64,000 bases of DNA from Oleispira sp963851095 (lineage in GTDB: Bacteria > Pseudomonadota > Gammaproteobacteria > Pseudomonadales > Oceanobacteraceae), in contig CAWKOX010000001.1 of the NCBI GenBank assembly GCA_963851095.1, positions 1 through 64,000 of the forward strand, written 5' to 3'. The notes beneath the pieces were generated by a model, which was not told the origin of the DNA, searched no databases, and was given only the letters and a program-made list of their open reading frames with translations. Positions 44,597-53,262 of this stretch are shown piece by piece. The translations under genes were made by a program, and so were the position numbers. How positions within the stretch are numbered: the first letter of the stretch is position 1; every line of letters begins with the position of its first letter.

Positions 44597-45319
44597 CTAC
44601 CTCAAGCGTGCCAAACTGGATTTAACTTGCTCCATATTCGGATCAATTTCTAACGCTTGCTGCCAGCTCGTTTTGGCTTCTGGTATCAATCCCATCTTGT
44701 AATAAATACTGCCTTTTAAAGCATGAGCTTGCGCAGAATCAGGTACCAGCTCTAACGCTTTATTGGTTTCATCCAGTGATTGCCAATACTGTTTTTTGTA
44801 GAAGAGCGATTGTGCACTGAATATATGTTTAGTCGATGCTTTAAAATCTTGAATCTTCTTTTGTTCAACCAGATCGTTGCGCTGCTCAAACTCTTCATGA
44901 TGCGCTTCCGCTTTCTCATCATTTAAGCTGGCGAGCACTTGCTTATTTTTTTCTGCAATTTCTTCAGCGGTGGTTTGTAAATCACCGCTTATAGAATCTT
45001 CCATTGCGCCTGCAGTTTTGGGTAGCTTCATGCTGAAGCTCACATCACTATCACCGGCATCGAGGGTCATTAATACATCAAAGCCTGGGCCGTAACGGTG
45101 AATGTGCATCAAGCCATGATTTTTTTTGGCTAAGTCTGCAACTTGCTTACGCTTCTCAATGGTTTCTAATGAGATCTCTGCAGTCGCTTCTGTGCTTTGC
45201 TCTCCAATCCCCTTTAACTCAGGCTGATAAGTCCCATACTTAGTCAGAGTTCGATTGGTTCTTTCATGCGTACAGGCACTGATTAATACTACTAATAATA
45301 CGATCGCTAACTGTTTCAT
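44597..45319 (-). CDS. TPR lipoprotein of the rotor-stator operon
   Basis: The 240-residue protein has a lipobox (VLISAC), a middle region with a predicted coiled coil (about 110-155), and two C-terminal tetratricopeptide repeats (YKKQYWQSLDETNKALELVP; AHALKGSIYYKMGLIPEAK). TPR lipoproteins often scaffold envelope machines. It lies 4 bases upstream of the FliF-FliG fusion and 9 bases after the FlgO-like gene, so it is part of the same transcript and probably of the same complex. Confidence 0.75.
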   Translation of the reverse strand: MKQLAIVLLVVLISACTHERTNRTLTKYGTYQPELKGIGEQSTEATAEISLETIEKRKQVADLAKKNHGLMHIHRYGPGFDVLMTLDAGDSDVSFSMKLPKTAGAMEDSISGDLQTTAEEIAEKNKQVLASLNDEKAEAHHEEFEQRNDLVEQKKIQDFKASTKHIFSAQSLFYKKQYWQSLDETNKALELVPDSAQAHALKGSIYYKMGLIPEAKTSWQQALEIDPNMEQVKSSLARLR

Positions 45320-45328
45320 AATGTGTCC

Positions 45329-46396
45329 TTAAAAGCGCATGCCCAGTGTTAAGTCATAACTTGCACCGCCAAATGTGCCAGTCTCTTCATAGGCAGTATC
45401 TTTTTTCCACTTAACGACGGTGTCTTGCATATAGATCACGCCAAAGTCCATAAAGCCGTCTTTGAAAAAGGGAAATTCAAAGCCAAACCGAAAAACCAAG
45501 CTATTCGCATCATTAAAAAATGATTGCCCAATACCTAAATACACCTTGGTTTCTAAGACATCATCCAATGAAGAGACATCGGCAATGATTCGCCCTTCTA
45601 GGTTGTAACCACTTAGATCAAAAATATCTCCAGATGAGTAGTTAGCAAAGTATTCAAGGCCTAGAGTGTATTCAACATTTTCGTTTAGCCCAGTGCTTTC
45701 TCTACGTCGAATACCAAATACCGTTGCGCCATTTAGCTCAACATCGTCAGCGGCAACAAGGCCTTTCCGTTCTCCTTCAATGCCCCAAGCGCCAACAATG
45801 ACTTCATACTGAACCTTGTCAAAATCTTCTAGTTCAGCTTCTTTTGTTGTTTTTTTAGAATATTCTTTCAGCCATAGCAGTTCATTATTGCCACCATCTA
45901 CTAAACGCAAATTAATGGTGAATTTATCCTGATGTACCGAAGCACTCCAAAACATAAAGGCATCCGCTCGTACTTTCTTTGATAAGACTCGTAACTCTTG
46001 GTTGGTTTCGGCGGCTTGCGATATTTTAAGCTCGTCTTCTGCCATCATTACTTTTGTGGTTCTACATTCAATGCATTGAATCACTTCAAAGCGACCACTT
46101 TCCATTAAGCGTCCCATCAGTTTGTTTTCAATCATTTGATGAACTTGCTTAGGAATTAAGCGATGTAGGCGATCGCCATTATGGTAAAGCGCGATGCGTT
46201 TAACCTCTTGGTCTAAGTCGATCAGTTCTTCTAAGACTAGGGTTTTATCATCATCCAATAATTGCCCAAAGCCGGTATAAAGCGTTGCCGGGGGCTCGGC
46301 TATAAGTGGCAGTTCGGATTCCGCCGCATGAGCATAAGTGATCGAGAACAGCAGACCTATACACAGTAATTTTATATTTCGCACAAGCATCAACAT
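45329..46396 (-). CDS. exported FlgO/CsgG-like protein, first gene of the rotor-stator operon
   Basis: The 355-residue protein has a signal peptide (…SITYAHAAE). Residues about 60-200 resemble FlgO- or CsgG-type domains: IENKLMGRLMESGRFEVIQC, a CIEC pair, then VRADAFMFWSASVHQDKFTINLRLVDG. The last 150 residues alternate polar and hydrophobic strands and end in LGMRF with a terminal Phe, typical of outer-membrane β-barrels. FlgO and FlgT form outer rings around Vibrio sodium motors, so this could be an outer-membrane ring for the complex. It opens the operon; its promoter should lie in 46397-46500. Confidence 0.65.
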   Translation of the reverse strand: MLMLVRNIKLLCIGLLFSITYAHAAESELPLIAEPPATLYTGFGQLLDDDKTLVLEELIDLDQEVKRIALYHNGDRLHRLIPKQVHQMIENKLMGRLMESGRFEVIQCIECRTTKVMMAEDELKISQAAETNQELRVLSKKVRADAFMFWSASVHQDKFTINLRLVDGGNNELLWLKEYSKKTTKEAELEDFDKVQYEVIVGAWGIEGERKGLVAADDVELNGATVFGIRRRESTGLNENVEYTLGLEYFANYSSGDIFDLSGYNLEGRIIADVSSLDDVLETKVYLGIGQSFFNDANSLVFRFGFEFPFFKDGFMDFGVIYMQDTVVKWKKDTAYEETGTFGGASYDLTLGMRF

Positions 46397-46505
46397 TCCT
46401 TAACCCTGATGTTTTTTCAGATTTCTAATGTCAGCATAGTTCAGATATTCAGCTTCGAGGAAAAATTAGAACAATTTGCTATACTTTTAATCCAACGGAG
46501 GATTT

Positions 46506-46871
46506 ATGAAGTCATTGATTCAGGTAGCTTTTTTAATTTTATTCAGTCTGGCAAATTCCCATACGGCATTCGCTGACAGTAGTAAGATAAAAAACAATTT
46601 AAACGTTATTTCTATTTATCAAATTGAAGATGATACAAAGGCGGGTTTTGACTTTTTTACGTCGGTTAAATCACATAAATGTGGTGGCAAATTATCGAAT
46701 AGATTTCGATCTTATAGCGATCATGACACGGTGGCTGAGAGGAAGTTTCAGTTAATTCTTTCGGCAATCAATTTTAAACACTCGATCAGTATTAAACCGC
46801 TTGAGTGTGAAGGCTCTGCGATGTTAGTTGACTATATTGGGCTTAGCGCTGGACGCAGCAGAAAGAGATAA
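46506..46871 (+). CDS. small exported protein of unknown function
   Basis: The 121-residue protein has a signal peptide (MKSLIQVAFLILFSLANSHTAFA) and two cysteines (HKCGG, LECEG) that may form a disulfide. GGAGG precedes the ATG. The middle region ISIYQIEDDTKAGFDFFTS is not one I recognise. It is divergent from the rotor-stator operon, with about 110 bases between starts, so they may share control. Confidence 0.65.
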   Translation: MKSLIQVAFLILFSLANSHTAFADSSKIKNNLNVISIYQIEDDTKAGFDFFTSVKSHKCGGKLSNRFRSYSDHDTVAERKFQLILSAINFKHSISIKPLECEGSAMLVDYIGLSAGRSRKR

Positions 46872-46875
46872 TACA

Positions 46876-46911
46876 AAGACTGGAATAGTTAAGACTGGAA
46901 TTAGTTAAGAC
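46876..46911. repeat. short tandem repeat
   Basis: AAGACTGGAATAGTT is followed by AAGACTGGAATTAGTT, directly after the small exported protein gene. No function is visible. Confidence 0.55.
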
Positions 46912-46920
46912 GCCTAATAA

Positions 46921-46960
46921 AAAAGCCGACCTAAGTTTTGAACTCAGGCCGGCTTCTTTA
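46921..46960. terminator. bidirectional terminator between the exported protein gene and fumarase
   Basis: AAGCCGACCT and AGGCCGGCTT pair with one mismatch, with further pairing AGTT/AACT inside, and A- and T-rich flanks on both sides. Confidence 0.8.
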
Positions 46961-47000
46961 TAGGGAGTAATTAATACAACAGACTAGGGTCTTGCCAATA

Positions 47001-48527
47001 TTAATCGATTTGCTTGGCAGCAATCTTCGCTTTCCACTCTTGTGGGCCTGTAATATGTACAGATGAACCACGAGAATCAACCGCGACGGTTACTGGCATA
47101 TCAACTACGTCAAATTCGTAGATGGCTTCCATACCCAAGTCTGCAAAACCAACGACTTCAGCGCCTTTAATCGCTTGTGATACTAGGTAAGCAGCACCAC
47201 CGACAGCCATTAAATAAACCGCTTCGTTATCACGAATCGCATCAATCGCCATTGGACCACGTTCGGCTTTACCGATCATGCCTAATAAGCCCGTTTCTTC
47301 TAATACTGTGCGAGTGAACTTATCCATACGCGTTGCCGTCGTTGGGCCAGCAGGGCCTACTACTTCTTCGCGCACTGGATCAACTGGGCCAACGTAGTAG
47401 ATGAAACGGCCTTTCAGATCAACCGGAAGCTCTTCGCCTTTGTTAATCATATCAACCATGCGCTTGTGTGCAGCATCACGGCCCGTCAGCATCTTGCCAG
47501 ACAATAATACGGTTTCACCTGGCTGCCAGTCTTTCACCATTTCTGGAGTGATGTCGTTCATATTGACACGACGAACGCCATCACCGACTTCCCAAGTAAT
47601 TTCAGGCCAGTCTTCAAGCTTAGGCGCAGGCAATGCAGCTGGGCCTGAACCATCTAGTACGAAGTGTGCATGACGTGTTGCGGCGCAGTTTGGAATAATC
47701 GCAACCGGCTTGTTAGCCGCGTGCGTTGGAAAATCAGCCACTTTAATATCAACAACCGTTGTTAAGCCGCCAAGACCTTGCGCACCAATACCTAGCTTGT
47801 TCACTTTTTCGAACAATTCTAAACGTAGCTCTTCTGCACGGGTTTCAGCACCACGCGCTTGCAACTCTTGAATGTTTACAGGCTCTAATAACGCTTCTTT
47901 AGCAATCATCATGGCTTTTTCAGCGGTACCGCCGATGCCTATGCCTAACATACCTGGTGGACACCAGCCCGCACCCATTTTTGGAATTTGCTCTAATACC
48001 CAATCAACCACAGAATCCGATGGGTTCAGCATAGCAAACTTAGACTTAGCTTCAGAGCCGCCGCCTTTCGCTGCAACGTGAACGTCTACCGTATTGCCAG
48101 GAACAAGCTTAACGTGAATAACCGCTGGGGTATTATCTTTAGTATTACGACGTGCGCCATCAGGATCGGCAAGCACAGAAGCACGTAATACGTTATCTGG
48201 ATGCAAATAAGCACGACGAACACCTTCGTTGGCGATGTCTTCAATGCCCATCGTGGCATCTTCAAAACGCACATCCATGCCAATTTCTAAGAATACGGTA
48301 ACAATACCGGTATCTTGGCAAATTGGACGGTGGCCTTGGGCACACATACGGGAGTTAATCAGAATCTGAGCCATGGCATCTTTAGCCGCTTTTGATTCTT
48401 CTTTTAGGTACGCTTCATGAACCGCGTCGATGAAATCTTTTGGGTGGTAGTACGAAATATATTGCAGTGCGTCCGCGATGCTCTCAATCAGATCATCTTG
48501 GCGAACAACGGTGACGGCATTTGCCAT
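47001..48527 (-). CDS. fumA: class I (iron-sulfur) fumarate hydratase
   Basis: The 508-residue enzyme interconverts fumarate and malate. It is the single-chain FumA/FumB type: the N-terminal α part has CAQGHRPICQDTG with a cluster Cys, the CPPGMLGIGIGGTAEKAM region and PNCAATRHAHF carry the other cluster ligands, and the C-terminal β part has GRFIYYVGPVDP and GPTTATRMDKF. It is somewhat shorter than E. coli FumA (548). The cluster makes such enzymes oxygen-sensitive; sodB lies 4 kb away but is not linked. Confidence 0.94.
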   Translation of the reverse strand: MANAVTVVRQDDLIESIADALQYISYYHPKDFIDAVHEAYLKEESKAAKDAMAQILINSRMCAQGHRPICQDTGIVTVFLEIGMDVRFEDATMGIEDIANEGVRRAYLHPDNVLRASVLADPDGARRNTKDNTPAVIHVKLVPGNTVDVHVAAKGGGSEAKSKFAMLNPSDSVVDWVLEQIPKMGAGWCPPGMLGIGIGGTAEKAMMIAKEALLEPVNIQELQARGAETRAEELRLELFEKVNKLGIGAQGLGGLTTVVDIKVADFPTHAANKPVAIIPNCAATRHAHFVLDGSGPAALPAPKLEDWPEITWEVGDGVRRVNMNDITPEMVKDWQPGETVLLSGKMLTGRDAAHKRMVDMINKGEELPVDLKGRFIYYVGPVDPVREEVVGPAGPTTATRMDKFTRTVLEETGLLGMIGKAERGPMAIDAIRDNEAVYLMAVGGAAYLVSQAIKGAEVVGFADLGMEAIYEFDVVDMPVTVAVDSRGSSVHITGPQEWKAKIAAKQID

Positions 48528-48603
48528 GGCTCACGTCCTCATCAAGTTATTAGCGCTATTCTATCAATAGTAAAAGTAGCTCGGTACTTTTCAGCACTGT
48601 AAA

Positions 48604-48632
48604 AAATAATACCCACTGGGAGGTGGGTATTA
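48604..48632 (-). terminator. terminator after the DUF2846 gene
   Basis: TAATACCCAC and GTGGGTATTA form a perfect 10-bp stem, followed on the minus strand by a T-rich run. A second weaker hairpin CAGGCAA/TTGCCTG lies at 48669-48695, nearer the gene. Confidence 0.75.
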
Positions 48633-48700
48633 GGTTATTACTTATTGTAACTCAATTAAAACGGAGCGTCAGGCAAATGCTGCCTTTGCTTGCCTGATTA

Positions 48701-49378
48701 TTAGAAAGGATTCCAGCTCTTAGGAGCGCTATCGTCCTCTTCTTCCGCTTCGCTTGTTTCTTCAACAGCGTCTTCTGTAAATACGACTTCTTTCGTCTTG
48801 GTTTCATCAAGACTGGCGATCAAACCACGACCGGAATCCAGCATGTTGGTTTCCTGGATTTCAGCCATTGCGACTTCTGGAGTAACAACCTGCAAAGGAT
48901 TTTGGTGGAACGTCATGTCTTCGAACTTTGCGGCATCCTTATCAACTTCAGAATAACGAAGGTAATAGACCGTGCCCGCTTTGGCATTCAAGTCTAATTC
49001 CGTCACCATCTTTAAGGTGAAATCAATCACATTATTTACTTCGATTCCTTCGAGGCCCAAAAGGGGTCGACGAATTTTAACTTCATGCTTACCTGGTTTT
49101 AGTTCGTACCAAGTATAACTCCCCCCTTTAATATTGAATAAGCGGTCGTCATTCAAGTAAAAACTTGGTGCTTCAAGTTCATCATTCGCCCACGTTGATC
49201 CCGGGCGATAGACATAAACTAAAGCAGTGTGTTCATAGTCCCAACGGTAGCCGACGGGTTGAAAATCTTGCCCGTTAGGAGCAGCGACAAAACTTCCAAA
49301 GTTATGGCCAATAGACTGGTAAATTGTGCAGCTCGGTAGCAAAAATACCGACAGCAGCAATAATCCGATTTTTATCAT
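48701..49378 (-). CDS. DUF2846-type lipoprotein
   Basis: The 225-residue protein has a lipobox (FLLPSC) and a DUF2846-like β domain: ALVYVYRPGSTW, PSFYLNDDRLFNIKGGSYTWYELKPGKHEVKIRR and AGTVYYLRYS. The last 50 residues are very acidic (VEETSEAEEEDDSAPK) and likely disordered. The family role is unknown. It is divergent from the pair of exported paralogues at 49490. Confidence 0.7.
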   Translation of the reverse strand: MIKIGLLLLSVFLLPSCTIYQSIGHNFGSFVAAPNGQDFQPVGYRWDYEHTALVYVYRPGSTWANDELEAPSFYLNDDRLFNIKGGSYTWYELKPGKHEVKIRRPLLGLEGIEVNNVIDFTLKMVTELDLNAKAGTVYYLRYSEVDKDAAKFEDMTFHQNPLQVVTPEVAMAEIQETNMLDSGRGLIASLDETKTKEVVFTEDAVEETSEAEEEDDSAPKSWNPF

Positions 49379-49489
49379 TATTATGTCCTATCCACACAGG
49401 GATCATTTGCATCATTTTGTTGTCGCTTGTATGATGCCATGCATAACAAAAAATAACAAAAAACAACAAGAGAACAGGGAGTTTGAACA

Positions 49490-50032
49490 ATGAAAACCCC
49501 ACTCATTATCGCCTCATTTTTATGCGTTAGTGGCGGCATCATGCTAGCCAATGCACAAACGAGTGACAACCCTTACTATTCAAGCGACATTGATGCGGCT
49601 GTTCAAGAAGCTGAAAATAGCCCTGCCGACGAGACTTACGTTGGTAATCGCTGGTATAACCGCACCACATCAAAAAGCTTTGATTTTCCTAAATTGATGA
49701 ATACAGAGATGTCTTCTGAAATCGTCGACGGGGCGTTAGATGCTACTGCCTCGGGCCCTGCAGACGTTGCTCCCGTTCGAACATCGCCTTTAGAACTCAG
49801 TGCTGAGAACATCATTGTCAACAAACAGAGTGACGCTGAATTAGAATTTTTAGCCGATACTAAAACAATCAGCATCGATACAGCGATACAGCCATCTTCT
49901 AAAAAAGAAGATATTACACCAGTATCCTTTGAAATTGATAAGATTGAATATACTTCTGGCGCATTCTCTGGAAGTGCCAAAGATATTCGCTCTACGTCAC
50001 GCTCAAGAGCTTATTACACTCCAGAACCTTAA
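49490..50032 (+). CDS. exported protein, first of two tandem paralogues
   Basis: The 180-residue protein has a signal peptide (…GGIMLANAQT) and a block NPYYSSDIDAAVQEAENSP, then RWYNRTTSKSFDFPKLMNTEM. The next gene encodes a similar block. The C-terminal half is low in hydrophobic residues and looks disordered. CAGGGAG precedes the ATG. I do not know the family. Confidence 0.65.
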   Translation: MKTPLIIASFLCVSGGIMLANAQTSDNPYYSSDIDAAVQEAENSPADETYVGNRWYNRTTSKSFDFPKLMNTEMSSEIVDGALDATASGPADVAPVRTSPLELSAENIIVNKQSDAELEFLADTKTISIDTAIQPSSKKEDITPVSFEIDKIEYTSGAFSGSAKDIRSTSRSRAYYTPEP

Positions 50033-50047
50033 ATCAGGTAATGCGGT

Positions 50048-50476
50048 ATGAAGACGAAGACTAAACACATAATCGCCTTAATAATCATGAGCTTAACTCC
50101 AGTACTAAGCTGGGGCGTAAACCCTCATGACGAATACTATGCAGATGATATTTTCACTGCCATTAATGAAGCGAAAAAAAGACCACATCATTACGATTAC
50201 AGTACGGCTAAGCGCTATAACCGCTCTACGACGCAAAGCCTTGATATTCCTAGACTTTTAAATAAAGAGATGAGTATTACCAGTATTGATAGTAAGGATG
50301 AAAATTTGGTTACCGCCGCCGATACTCCGGTCAGTAATCAGCACCAAGAGGTCTATGAAGTTAATGATGATGGGGTAACAGAAGTAAGAGCTTTACCGAT
50401 TAATACCGTGGCACCATTGATTAGTAATCCAAACGTTATTTCACCCAATGTTAGAACAAATATCATCGCCCGCTGA
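50048..50476 (+). CDS. exported protein, second of two tandem paralogues
   Basis: The 142-residue protein has a signal peptide (…SLTPVLSWG) and the block DEYYADDIFTAINEAKKRP, then KRYNRSTTQSLDIPRLLNKEM, matching the gene 16 bases upstream. The two arose by duplication and are co-transcribed. Tails after the shared block differ completely. Function unknown. Confidence 0.65.
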   Translation: MKTKTKHIIALIIMSLTPVLSWGVNPHDEYYADDIFTAINEAKKRPHHYDYSTAKRYNRSTTQSLDIPRLLNKEMSITSIDSKDENLVTAADTPVSNQHQEVYEVNDDGVTEVRALPINTVAPLISNPNVISPNVRTNIIAR

Positions 50477-50515
50477 TATTTACAAAGGTTTTACACAGTT
50501 TCATAAAAAGAGGGC

Positions 50516-51415
50516 TTAGCGGGTTAATTTTGCACGAACTAGGTGGCGTATCTTTTGCCCCATCTGCAATAACAACCTGTCTTTCATCCACAGTTTTTGA
50601 GCACTTTCAGACACATTTTTAGAGCCAATATCCATCATTTCATGGCACTGATCTAATAATGCGATACTGCTTAGAGTGTAATAATCTGGCGACTCTTCAA
50701 AGCTCTCATTTAACTGTTCAATCAGCAGCATCTCACCGCTTAATTCCTGCAATAATTTACCGCTCTCAATCTGCTCTCGTAATACCCAGCCCAACATAGC
50801 CAGAGCAACGTGCACATCCTCCCAATAACGAAAGGGTTTATTGGCCTGTTGATGTCCATCGATATCCAATAGCTGCTCAGATGAGATCTCTACCTGATCA
50901 AAGCTCACACCACTATGTGGAATATCTTCTACGAAAGGTGCCTTTAATGGCTCCGATGCCGAGACACCGAGACTATTGTTGGGTAAATAAACGCAGCAAA
51001 GTTGGCCCTCTTCGTTTTTGGCCACCACATACAAACGATCTAATTCATTGGGCATAAGCATCACATAGCCCTTTTGCCCATCAAGAACCGTGCGCTCACC
51101 TTGTGAAGAAAGCTGCGTCGCCATATCCCAAGGTTTCTTAACTCCTTTTTCTGAGACACAAAATGCAGCGAGTTCATCACTAGGACAATTCACATCTAAA
51201 CAACGAATGGCATTTTGATAGCCTGCTAAAAAAGCCATGCCTGGAGTTGCAGACTGCGCACCCAAATATACGGCATTGACCGCGGTAGAGTAGTACTGAG
51301 AACCCTGCATGAATTGCTGACGAAAGATCTGTATGTCGGAGAAGTGAAGTTGAGGAGATGACAAAGCATGCTGCAAGACTGCAGACATGCTTTGTTTATT
51401 GAATGACTGTAACAA
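50516..51415 (-). CDS. acyl-CoA dehydrogenase-related protein, truncated and probably divergent
   Basis: The 299-residue protein recalls the middle and C-terminal domains of acyl-CoA dehydrogenases: AFCVSEKGVKKPWDMAT with a following QLSSQGERTVLDGQKGYVM strand, PHSGVSFDQVEI, and a helical end. The N-terminal helical domain and the catalytic base region are missing or altered, so normal dehydrogenase activity is doubtful. It starts 4 bases after the coiled-coil protein gene, so both are one transcript. Confidence 0.55.
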   Translation of the reverse strand: MLQSFNKQSMSAVLQHALSSPQLHFSDIQIFRQQFMQGSQYYSTAVNAVYLGAQSATPGMAFLAGYQNAIRCLDVNCPSDELAAFCVSEKGVKKPWDMATQLSSQGERTVLDGQKGYVMLMPNELDRLYVVAKNEEGQLCCVYLPNNSLGVSASEPLKAPFVEDIPHSGVSFDQVEISSEQLLDIDGHQQANKPFRYWEDVHVALAMLGWVLREQIESGKLLQELSGEMLLIEQLNESFEESPDYYTLSSIALLDQCHEMMDIGSKNVSESAQKLWMKDRLLLQMGQKIRHLVRAKLTR

Positions 51416-51419
51416 AGGA

Positions 51420-52286
51420 CTAAAGCGTGCCTGTCATCGCATTTTGCATGCGATCTAAGCGAATTTGAATATCTTCAATCTCAAGCTTCATTTCATTAAA
51501 TTGAGATTCAACTTCAGACATAGAGCTGTTCAGCTTTTTACGCGTCGCATCAATAGAGCGAATAGATTGCTCGTTATCACCAATACGCTTCTCGGTCGCC
51601 TCAGGCAATCCCGTTACCGATGTTTTTAAAGCCGCAATTTTAGCCTCTAAAGCTTGCTGATTATTTGCCAAGCTAGTTTTTAAAGCAGAAATGCTGGTTT
51701 TAGTCCCGCTGATTTCGCCATTCGCTGAAACGATTTTCTTCTCTAGCCCGACTGTAGTTTTTTCCAGACCCGCGGCTTTCTTTTCAATACCTGCTGCTTT
51801 TTTATCTACTTGAGCAACCGACGCTTTAACGCTTGAAATCGCTTTAGTATTTTTAGCAATGTTAGGTTTGTTGGTTTTATTTGTTAGATCCCAAAGCTTA
51901 CGAATCTCTGTCGCATTATCTTTTAATAATACTTTTAAAGCGCCCAGTGATAATGTTGAGTTTTCATCAGAAGCCGATAATTTATCATTTAAAACCCCTA
52001 AATTGGTCGCATGGTCATTCAAGATGCCTTCTGCTTTAACCAACTGAGCATTCGCTTCTTGTAGCTGCATAAATAAGAAGCCCGCAAAACCACCCATGGC
52101 CAAACTTAATATCAACGCAATAATCGCAATCGTTTGCTTGGGCGCAGGCACTGAGACTGCAGCGGCAGGAGCCGATTCTGCGGCACGCTGTGCAGCTAGG
52201 CGACGCTGCTGAAGCTGCTTTTTGCGCATTGCCATGTCTTCTTGTGATGCTTGCATCTTTGGTATGGAATCTTGTTCGTTTGACAT
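51420..52286 (-). CDS. membrane-anchored coiled-coil protein
   Basis: The 288-residue protein has a cytosolic N-terminus rich in Gln, Arg and Ala, one membrane helix (TIAIIALILSLAMGGFAGFLFMQL, about 51-74) and a long periplasmic coiled coil. The coil contains a short internal repeat: KAAGIEKKAAGLEKTTVGLEKKI. It resembles scaffolding proteins but no named family. It is upstream of the acyl-CoA dehydrogenase-like gene. Confidence 0.65.
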   Translation of the reverse strand: MSNEQDSIPKMQASQEDMAMRKKQLQQRRLAAQRAAESAPAAAVSVPAPKQTIAIIALILSLAMGGFAGFLFMQLQEANAQLVKAEGILNDHATNLGVLNDKLSASDENSTLSLGALKVLLKDNATEIRKLWDLTNKTNKPNIAKNTKAISSVKASVAQVDKKAAGIEKKAAGLEKTTVGLEKKIVSANGEISGTKTSISALKTSLANNQQALEAKIAALKTSVTGLPEATEKRIGDNEQSIRSIDATRKKLNSSMSEVESQFNEMKLEIEDIQIRLDRMQNAMTGTL

Positions 52287-52462
52287 AGTGCCCCCAGGGT
52301 CTTATTTATTCATTATTATGATTATTAATACTCCGAACTGACGACTTAACGCTTACTCAGTTGAATATTTGAGCATTTTCGGACGTATTTTTGTTGCGCC
52401 AGTATAACGGATAAGCGGATCAAACTAAAACCACACTTTTGCATACCTAGAAGATAACGTAA

Positions 52463-52475
52463 GGTGTGCTATGAT
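52463..52475 (+). promoter_or_regulatory. extended -10 promoter candidate for sodB
   Basis: TGCTATGAT is an extended -10 element about 90 bases before the sodB ATG. No good -35 box is visible, as is common for this promoter class. The rest of 52287-52562 shows no gene. Confidence 0.4.
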
Positions 52476-52562
52476 TCACACCAGATTGTGGTTGTAAGGC
52501 TCGCATCATAATAGAAGTCTGCAATTTCACCACATCACTTAGCTAATAAACGGAGAGACAAC

Positions 52563-53144
52563 ATGGCGTTTGAATTACCAGCATTGCCTTATGCACAAGA
52601 TGCATTAGAGCCACACATTTCTGCAGAAACTTTGTCATTTCACTATGGCAAGCACCACAATACTTACGTTGTTAAGTTGAATGGTCTAATTGGTGGTACT
52701 GCTGATGAAAACAAATCTCTAGAAGAAATCGTTAAGACTTCTACAGGTCCTGTTTTCAATAACGCAGCACAAATCTGGAACCATACGTTCTACTGGAACA
52801 GCATGAGCCCTAACGGCGGCGGCGAACCTACTGGCGCTATCGCTGATGCGATCAACGCTTCTTTCGGTTCTTTCGAAGCAATGAAAGAAAAATTGAACGA
52901 CAAAGCGGTTAACAACTTCGGTTCTAGCTGGACTTGGTTGGTTCAACTAGCTGACGGTTCTTTAGACATTGTTAATACGTCTAACGCTGGCACGCCAATC
53001 ACAGAAGAAGGCGTTACTCCGCTGATCACTGTTGATTTGTGGGAACACGCTTATTACATTGATTACCGCAATGTACGTCCTGATTACCTTAAAGGTTTCT
53101 GGGCGCTAGTTAACTGGGAATTCGCTAACGCTAACCTAGCGTAA
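52563..53144 (+). CDS. sodB: iron superoxide dismutase
   Basis: The 193-residue enzyme removes superoxide. Metal ligands are in LSFHYGKHHNTYV (His26), IWNHTFYWNSM (His73) and DLWEHAYYIDY (Asp and His). The pattern AAQIWNHTFYW and GSSWTWLVQ indicates the iron type. GGAGAG precedes the ATG. Confidence 0.96.
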   Translation: MAFELPALPYAQDALEPHISAETLSFHYGKHHNTYVVKLNGLIGGTADENKSLEEIVKTSTGPVFNNAAQIWNHTFYWNSMSPNGGGEPTGAIADAINASFGSFEAMKEKLNDKAVNNFGSSWTWLVQLADGSLDIVNTSNAGTPITEEGVTPLITVDLWEHAYYIDYRNVRPDYLKGFWALVNWEFANANLA

Positions 53145-53184
53145 GTGATCAGTAACTATTTTCACTGGTGCAAACCCGTGATAT

Positions 53185-53212
53185 AAAAAAGGAGCTTCGG
53201 CTCCTTTTTTTT
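53185..53212 (+). terminator. terminator after sodB
   Basis: AAAAAAGGAGC-TTCG-GCTCCTTTTTTTT, a tetraloop hairpin with a T-run. Confidence 0.9.
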
Positions 53213-53262
53213 GCTCTTTTTTTGTTTATTTCATAGACGATGTATTAATAAGGTCTCTAACA

